Origin: Liolophura sinensis
Taxonomy: Eukaryota > Mollusca > Polyplacophora > Chitonida > Chitonidae
NCBI RefSeq assembly: GCF_032854445.1
Contig: NC_088295.1
Location: 64,091,249 to 64,155,248 of the forward strand
DNA: 64,000 nucleotides
Reading direction: 5' to 3'
How positions within the stretch are numbered: position 1 is the first letter of the stretch; each line of letters begins with the position of its first letter. This document shows positions 57,781 through 64,000 of the stretch, piece after piece. A program made the position numbers and the translations under genes. A model generated the notes under the pieces. It saw nothing but the letters and a program-made list of their open reading frames with translations. It had not been told where the DNA came from and did not search any database.

Positions 57781-58574
57781 GTAAGTGATAGATCAATACA
57801 GTGATGGACACAACGTTTATTCATTGGTGGAACCAGCTGTGTATCGAAAGCATTCTGCTGTACTTAACCTACTGCAAACACACAGCATAAAGTAACAGCT
57901 TTGCTTTAATCCCAATGGTCCTGCTGCAATGTTAGCCTACTTAATTAAATTGATTTCTCATTTGTATGTTTTTCTTATTATCAAGTTTAGCAAAATGAGA
58001 GTAGTATGATAGTTTTAACCTGCAATCAATTGATTTGTTACATTTTTTGTCTTTTTGATTTTTTGGTACAGTTTATCCACAAGATGCACATGTATATCTG
58101 GTATTAAAATTACAGCTGAGTTGTTTGGTTTTAAAAAGTTTTTAAAGATTTAATTTGAATTTTCATTTAATCAGATGTGAAAAATAAAATGAGAAAAAAA
58201 TGTTCTATAAGATGAAAGATAAAGATTGTTGCATTATGAAAGTAATTAAGTGTGTTATTGCAAAACCTTTCTAATGTTTTTTTGTTTGTTGATGCATTTG
58301 AATTGCTTGTTTCCCAGTTGAAATTCTTTTTGGAACATAAATTTAGAGAACATACTGTAGCTGTGTCTAATTGCATTTTATTTTGAAATCATAACTTTGT
58401 CATGGGGAAACATGCAAGATTTAAGAATGTTTTAAATACTGGAGGATATTTCAGATACATATATATTGATCTCATTCCTCGAGCAACTGTGTTCAAATTG
58501 CACTGTGCTTGCTTTTAATTACTGAAGTATTTCTAATACTGTTATTAATTTGAATTAAAATTTTGTTTATGACT
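57781..58574. other. Presumed intron
   Basis: AT-rich, nothing recognised. Confidence 0.4.
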
Positions 58575-58785
58575 AAGTTGCCTATTTTGTCTCATTCTGA
58601 GAGTTCTGTTGATATTATTGGAGAGTTTTGAGGCTTGTTTGGAAGGCAGGATGATGTCCTACTGTAAAAAGTGTAAATGTTCTTGCCAACAGAAGTATCT
58701 TATTACTTTCATCACCCTCTAAAACAGCCCTTTTCAGAGGAGAGCATTTTAGGGCATGTACGGTATTTTATGTGAGGTTGGCATT
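58575..58785 (+). repeat. Dispersed repeat family D, copy 4
   Basis: CTATTTTGTCTCATTCTGAG, AGTTCTGTTGATATTATTGG, AGTTTTGAGGCTTGTTTGGA and AGGCAGGATGATGTCC occur in the order shared with copies 1-3. A trailing GGGCATGTACGGTATTTTATG block may be part of it. Confidence 0.6.
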
Positions 58786-59959
58786 TAGCAAGTTCAGCAT
58801 TTCTGTGAAAAAGACTCTTGTTGGATGAAGCTGTTTTACATAATCATCAAAATGTTGTTGATTCTTGTACTTTTGGAAAATGATTTATGCATGGTCAGCA
58901 ATGTATTTGCTTCGTTGAAGTCGTGTCCCTAAAGAGGATGCTTAGGCATGTTTGTGTGAAGAAGTGCAAAAGCTTATCGTTTTGTCATGGTGACTAACCT
59001 CATGTAAACGATGCAGAATGCTGAAACAGTCTGCATATAAAACAGTTGATTGTATGTTACTGAGAGCCATTGAGCAAATATAATGAGCACATTCAGTATT
59101 CATGTGTTATAAGTGTTATTTCCTGATTATACATTGCTGTAGTACTGGACAATGTACTTTTGGACTTCATGTTGGTGTGAAGAGTTTATTGAGTTTGATT
59201 TGTTATAGCTCTTGATTGCCAGTGTACTATTGGATTGCAGTAATATTTCATGACCTGATACCATGCAGGTCTGATAGGCTAGGTGTACTCCTATGGTAAG
59301 CTAGGCACATGGAGCAAGGGTTGATGAAGCAGAATGAGGAAAAGCACTATGTCATTAGGACCTGCAGCAGTTTGAATCAAATCCACATTGGATGTGTGAG
59401 GAGCTTAAAACTGCAATGACAATCAAATCTTTGAAATGAGGCTAAACTGATTTAGTCTGTTCACAAGCGACCATGCAGTCATCCATTAATAACGAGCCGT
59501 AATTAATCTAACATCAATCACTGCGACATCCATCACTGACCAAAGCCTTTCCAAATTCCTAGCTTTGCCCACAGTTTCTCTGGGGCCCTGTAATCAATGT
59601 ATGTGGGACTGTTATGGTCATCAATAGCCTCAGTAAACTCCTAGGAATGAGGAATTTTATGCTCCAATGGAATGTGAACTTTGCCTTGATGAAAAATACA
59701 TGTTTTTCCTCACTGTGTTTGCTTTTTTGTTTATTCCAGGAAAATTTATTTTTATGGATGAGTAACTGAAAAACATTCTGACTTTTGACCTAAGAGGAAA
59801 CAACATGAAAAACTTTTGCACATTGAAAACCATGCATTTAGCTGCAGCTCTGATGAGCCCGAATATTCATCTTGCACTATTGAGAATTCATTCTGTTGAC
59901 AAATTCTCTTTTTCCCTTGGTTTTGGGTTATCATTTTACATGGGCTGTTGATTCCATTA
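58786..59959. other. Presumed intron
   Basis: No exon was called. A strong acceptor (TTTTTTGTTTATTCCAG, 59739) leads into stops within 30 bases in every frame. Confidence 0.35.
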
Positions 59960-60330
59960 CTGGCTGGAGGAGTAATGTGCTTTATAATTAACCCTCAGTC
60001 CCTTGTCCAGGAGATTTTTCTGGAAACTTTGGATTCAGGGCTGTCATCTGAGAATCTTGTCAGGATAATGCCTCCATTTCTTGGCACTTGTGTCGGTCGC
60101 CGGTATTAGGGATTTCTTAGCTATCAGTTTCACAGAGGTCATTGGTTAATTCAAACAATAGTGACGGCCAATGTGTGACAGGTATTAAATGAGTCTGGAG
60201 TGCTGCGAAAACAAGGTGAGTGATCAGTTTATTAATGAGGTGTCTGAACTCATTAACTGCCTCGGCATTTCACACTGATATGGAGTCGCCAGACCCTTTT
60301 AATGTTCATGGTCCTCCCAATATCCAACTG
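59960..60330. promoter_or_regulatory. Possible intronic regulatory element
   Basis: Contains TATAATTAACC (about 59985), GGTTAATTCAAACAATAG (about 60142, with a SOX-like ACAATAG), TTTATTAATGAGG (about 60228) and CATTAACTGCC (about 60251) in a less AT-rich context. A strong donor (AACAAG, GTGAGTG) at 60213 closes only a short frame with no acceptor pyrimidine tract. Confidence 0.2.
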
Positions 60331-63300
60331 GTGAATCTGATGACGGCCATTCCAGAAAACAAAATTATTGCCCTCTAGCAGAGTGTTTCTACTGCAGACT
60401 TCCATAAATCCTTATTGGGCTACTGGACCAGAAGATTCCTGATCCTCCTCAATTCTTGTTGGAAAGTGCCAGATGTATGCCCTGGCTGAACATACATCTT
60501 TCACCAGGTGTTAACCACTAGGGCAGAGCACGAAGGGACTTAGTGATCAAGAGTCTGACAAATATGAAAACACTACCATCCTTTGTTAGATTGTACTAGT
60601 AGAGATTCATGGTCAACTGATAACTCTGTGGAAAAGCTTTCTGGGCCATGAATTGCCAATCTGGTAGTCTAGTTTCCTTGGCCATAAAAGGCTGTTGTGT
60701 CTATTCCCAAGGTTTCGAAGAAATACCAGTACAAACTTCTGAGATTTCATGTGTGCTTAAAGGAAAGGATTTGGTGAGCTGTCCCACATAATTCTGTTTT
60801 ATATGCCAAGCAGATCTGTCTGACATTGAGCAAAGTCTCTTGGGGAACCAAGTCATCTTTCATTACTGCTATCAAGAGTACAATTTGAGCAGGGGTGATT
60901 TGTACCTTGCAGATAGTTATGTATGAAATATAGACACTTTAGGGACATCCCGTGGGCATGCCGTTCTGGCAAATGCTCTGTCAGCCATTTTCAAGAGTTG
61001 TGTCCTAACCTGGAGACAGTGGCTCCAGTGGTGTCCATTTTCTACCATAATAGAAGCTGACAGATCTTTGTCCTTCCAATGTTTGAAGTATGTTGCACTT
61101 GAAGAAGATATTAACTTCACCACCAGTACTTGGCCTTTGCCCCTTTGTATTGTGGGTACAAATTAAGGTTCCAGGGAGGCTAAATTTTCTGAAGCTTTAC
61201 GCAGACATTTGCCCTTTTTGCCTTGATCATTTGTGTCCTTTAAGAATAAATAGGGTTTGTTTTGCCTTTCTAATGCGTAAAGTGCATTCTGTTGTCTCTG
61301 TAATGGGCCATGTTGAGACAGGTAGTACAGACGAGCGAGCTGGTGATTACTGAATCAGTGCTGACTGATGTGCTCTTGAAGGACAAGTAAACCTAGAAAA
61401 CTTTCTAGAATGAACTCTTGTCTTGTCCAAGACCGTCCTCCGCCAAAGTGGTACACTGTAACAATGTTATGTGTTGATAGCAAAGAATTTAAGAATGGTC
61501 AACATGAAGGAGTCTCATGATTTGTGCCACACAGGACAAAAAACACATGCTTATATCATATCCATAGGTTTAACAAGCTTTAGACCTTTTTTCTGATGAT
61601 TTTATTAATGGTTTGCTCAAACAGTCTAATGGGAATAAATTTAATTTAGGAAATTGTTGCATGACTTTGTTGGCAAGGATATTATTGTTGTGCAGTTCCA
61701 ACATTGTTACATTAATTTTGGAAATATCAATACGTGCTTCTTTTATATTAACACCTTCTTGTCTTTGTCTTTCTATCTTTCAAATATTTGACATCATATC
61801 TTTTAACATGGTTTGTTCACTTAGTGATGGGACAGAGAACAAGACAACGTCAAGTTTTTCAGGACATGGCAAGTTTTATGAGTTTGGGCTTGCTTTTTGT
61901 ATTTACTCTGAATTAATTCTCCATAAATTAGTTCCTTAAAATATACATTTACACATATGCCTAAGTAAATGGGATGATCATGCTGGTTCCATACTGAAAC
62001 AAAACAGAGAACTTGTGTGTTTTTTCATCACTACAGGAATGTGTTCTTGATTGATTGCTCAGATGTTTCTCAGTGATGTTGCTGTCACCATCTGTTTAGG
62101 CTACTGTTGATTTTGTCTTTGTGACAGGTGATAAAGTAAAAGCTCAGCAAGGACAGGAAAACTGCCTGACACTTGGTGAAATGGAAGGTTCTATTCTCAG
62201 ACAGAGTTAATGTGAATAATTAATGAAGGTTGGGAAGATAGACCAGACTTCCTTGTGGAAGGGCACTGTTGAGGCCATCAGGTCTGTGAATGTTCCTTCT
62301 GATGGTCGACTTCCTGGCTTCCTCCCACCCACAGCTATTGCAGGGTAGCCAGTTGGACTGCCTCACAAGCAGGGTTTGTCCCCCACGCCGGTCTGTATAA
62401 CCTCTGTACCTCCTGAATAAACCAACCATTCTGTCGGAGGCCTCTGTCTAAGATTTGGACCTTAAACACTCACATGGCTGTTCTCTGCCTCCTCCCATAT
62501 GGTTGTTAAGCTTAAACTTATGAAAATAAGCTTGAAGATTAATCTGTTTACCAGTTAAAGCCTGTGTCAGGCTTCAGTCATAGGTCAGCTGATGTGACAT
62601 TAAAGTCTAACCATGTGGGCCAAAGTGTAATGGACAGGAACATTGCCTAGACAAGGGTGAAGTAGTTGCTCATCTCCTTGCCTCCATGTGTTATCATTTG
62701 GATGGGCTGTCACTTGAAACGCTGTGAATCTACTCCTGCACAGTTTTCTTCATAATGCTTGCACATGTTGGTTCCAGTTTCTTTGTCCGTTATTGTTTAT
62801 GCATATTTGAAGGAACTTTTGCGAGAGCTCTACAATTTGGTGCAGTAAATAGTTGACATTATACTGTATTTTATTGCTGATCTGAATATTGTACATCTAC
62901 ATTGTGTTTTGATTCGTCCACCTAAGGAATAGCTTGAGATTTTCTAGTCAAATTGAATGACCTGAGGAAACACTTTAAGGCATGAATGCTTATACCTGCA
63001 CCATTTATTTTTGTGTTAAACTATGTGACGTTTTACCCAACTGAATTTTTCGCCCAGCCTGCTGTAGTATTATTCTGGAAGTAGCAAAGCATGAGTTGTT
63101 TAAGTTTAATAAGGTTCTCATGCTTATATACACACATATAATCTTACTTTTAATTTGTACTTACATGTACTAATTACTGCATGTTAAATAACAGGTTCAT
63201 CATTATATATATGTTTGTCCAGAATCTCAGTAGTAAGCCAGAATATAATATATTTCAACTTTTGCTGACAATAATCCAAAGTGGACTGTTATTTCAGGCA

Positions 63301-63653
63301 CCACTGAAATTTATGGCCATTGGGCTATATATTTTCCATTTGAAATGAGACATTTAGTATCAAAGATTTATTTTTGCAATAAATGCCAGTTGTGGAAACC
63401 AATAAAGAATCGCTTTCAGTTTAAAATACGTTTGCTGTGGCGCTAATTTTGATGGTAAGGTCAATGTGTATGATTTGTGACCATTTATCATGATTTATTT
63501 CAGATTACGAGCTTTTGGTTGTCTTAATGAAAAGAGAGGAGTAGTGCATCTGGATGAGAAACTAGGCTAACACACTGCAGTTTAATATCATGCAATTTTG
63601 CATCGTGTGCAGTCCTCAATTCCTTTCTATTCCTGCATCTGTTTAATAGTCAG
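60331..63653. other. Presumed intron
   Basis: Several frames of 70-108 codons (for example 61613-61939) have no splice support or recognisable family. Acceptor-like sites near 62127 and 63502 lead into short open stretches in phase 1 or 2 that end in stops. They remain possible alternative terminal exons but are not called. Confidence 0.3.
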
Positions 63654-63771
63654 GCCAGGTTTGAGGGGAGGTGGTCTTGATATTTGCATTAATAGCTGGT
63701 CTTGTGGGAGATTGAGTGGCCTTGGCTGGGGAGGTCAGTCTGGTGAGGTGACGATACAGTCCTGGTTGCCG
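63654..63771 (+). CDS. Candidate internal exon D, unknown protein
   Basis: A pyrimidine-rich acceptor (TCCTGCATCTGTTTAATAGTCAG) and a strong donor (TTGCCG then GTGAGTGAC) bracket 118 bases. Entered in phase 2, as left by exon C, all 39 codons are open and exit in phase 0. The peptide is rich in glycine and tryptophan (LRGGGLDICINSWSCGRLSG, then LGWGGQSGEVTIQSWLP), with two cysteines. The same bases carry a POU octamer ATTTGCAT (63682-63689), so a conserved regulatory element is an alternative reading. No family was recognised. Confidence 0.28.
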
Positions 63772-64000
63772 GTGAGTGACGGATGGCGGGTGCATACAAG
63801 GTTAATCTGCAGAGGCAAAAGACTCGTAGATCAACTTCACTTGCTTTTTACTTCTCCGCACACCGGCACCTTGTGATGCTAATTTAGATTGCCTCCTCAA
63901 CTGTCATTAATTTTGTAGGGAGCATTAGAGTAGGCCATCCTGGACCTCCTGGATACCAGGGTACCAGTGGATGCCCTAAGCTGGTGGGTCTCCTGCCACA
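63772..64000. other. Window end, GC-richer
   Basis: Sequence stays less AT-rich to the edge (GGCCATCCTGGACCTCCTGG and onward). No further exon could be closed before the window ends. Confidence 0.3.

Noticed and set aside
61613-61939. 108-codon plus-strand open frame with hydrophobic stretches
   Set aside because: AT-rich hydrophobic reading typical of T-rich intron sequence. No acceptor or donor of quality.
63503-63570. Alternative last exon after TTTATTTCAG
   Set aside because: Open 21 codons in phase 2 and then a stop. It competes with the longer exon at 63654, which has a strong donor and stronger acceptor.

Overview
This window is animal nuclear DNA, most likely from a mollusc. That call is an inference. 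The evidence is an AT-rich, intron-like base composition, no long open reading frame, and about fourteen copies of a tRNA-headed SINE whose body and (AAAT)n tail I associate from memory with molluscan genomes. A second tRNA-headed SINE ends in a (GTGA)n tract. I see no rRNA, true tRNA gene, CRISPR, operon or complete conserved protein. Almost every open frame of 60-120 codons here looks like chance or repeat-derived reading. Nothing supports a bacterial-type gene system.

Left edge to about 6 kb: one well-formed minus-strand exon (2587-2691) has strong splice sites and an ATG in good context. A CpG-enriched promoter-like patch at about 5490-5800 carries a palindromic E-box. This may be the 5' end of a gene running left out of the window. 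Seven SINE copies or fragments lie in the first 10 kb.

6-44 kb: mostly non-coding. It holds further SINEs, several with readable target-site duplications, and one inserted in an older duplicated repeat. A 29-bp minisatellite of roughly one hundred units (21988-25138) is itself interrupted by a SINE. A block of GC-richer sequence at 28.5-31.1 kb is dense in homeodomain-type motifs. A SINE at 43.4 kb has expanded internally into a dimeric tandem array.

44-64 kb: a possible plus-strand gene. Two exons (about 44.5 and 52.0 kb) each begin just after a splice acceptor, contain an ATG, encode a hydrophobic leader, and can end in the same phase. Three later candidate exons (54799-54853, 57715-57780, 63654-63771) continue in compatible phase. 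This chain rests on splice signals and phase only. I do not recognise the protein.

Across the window there are also a dispersed repeat family in at least four copies, a third tRNA-like repeat, and a strong excess of the palindrome TACATGTA.
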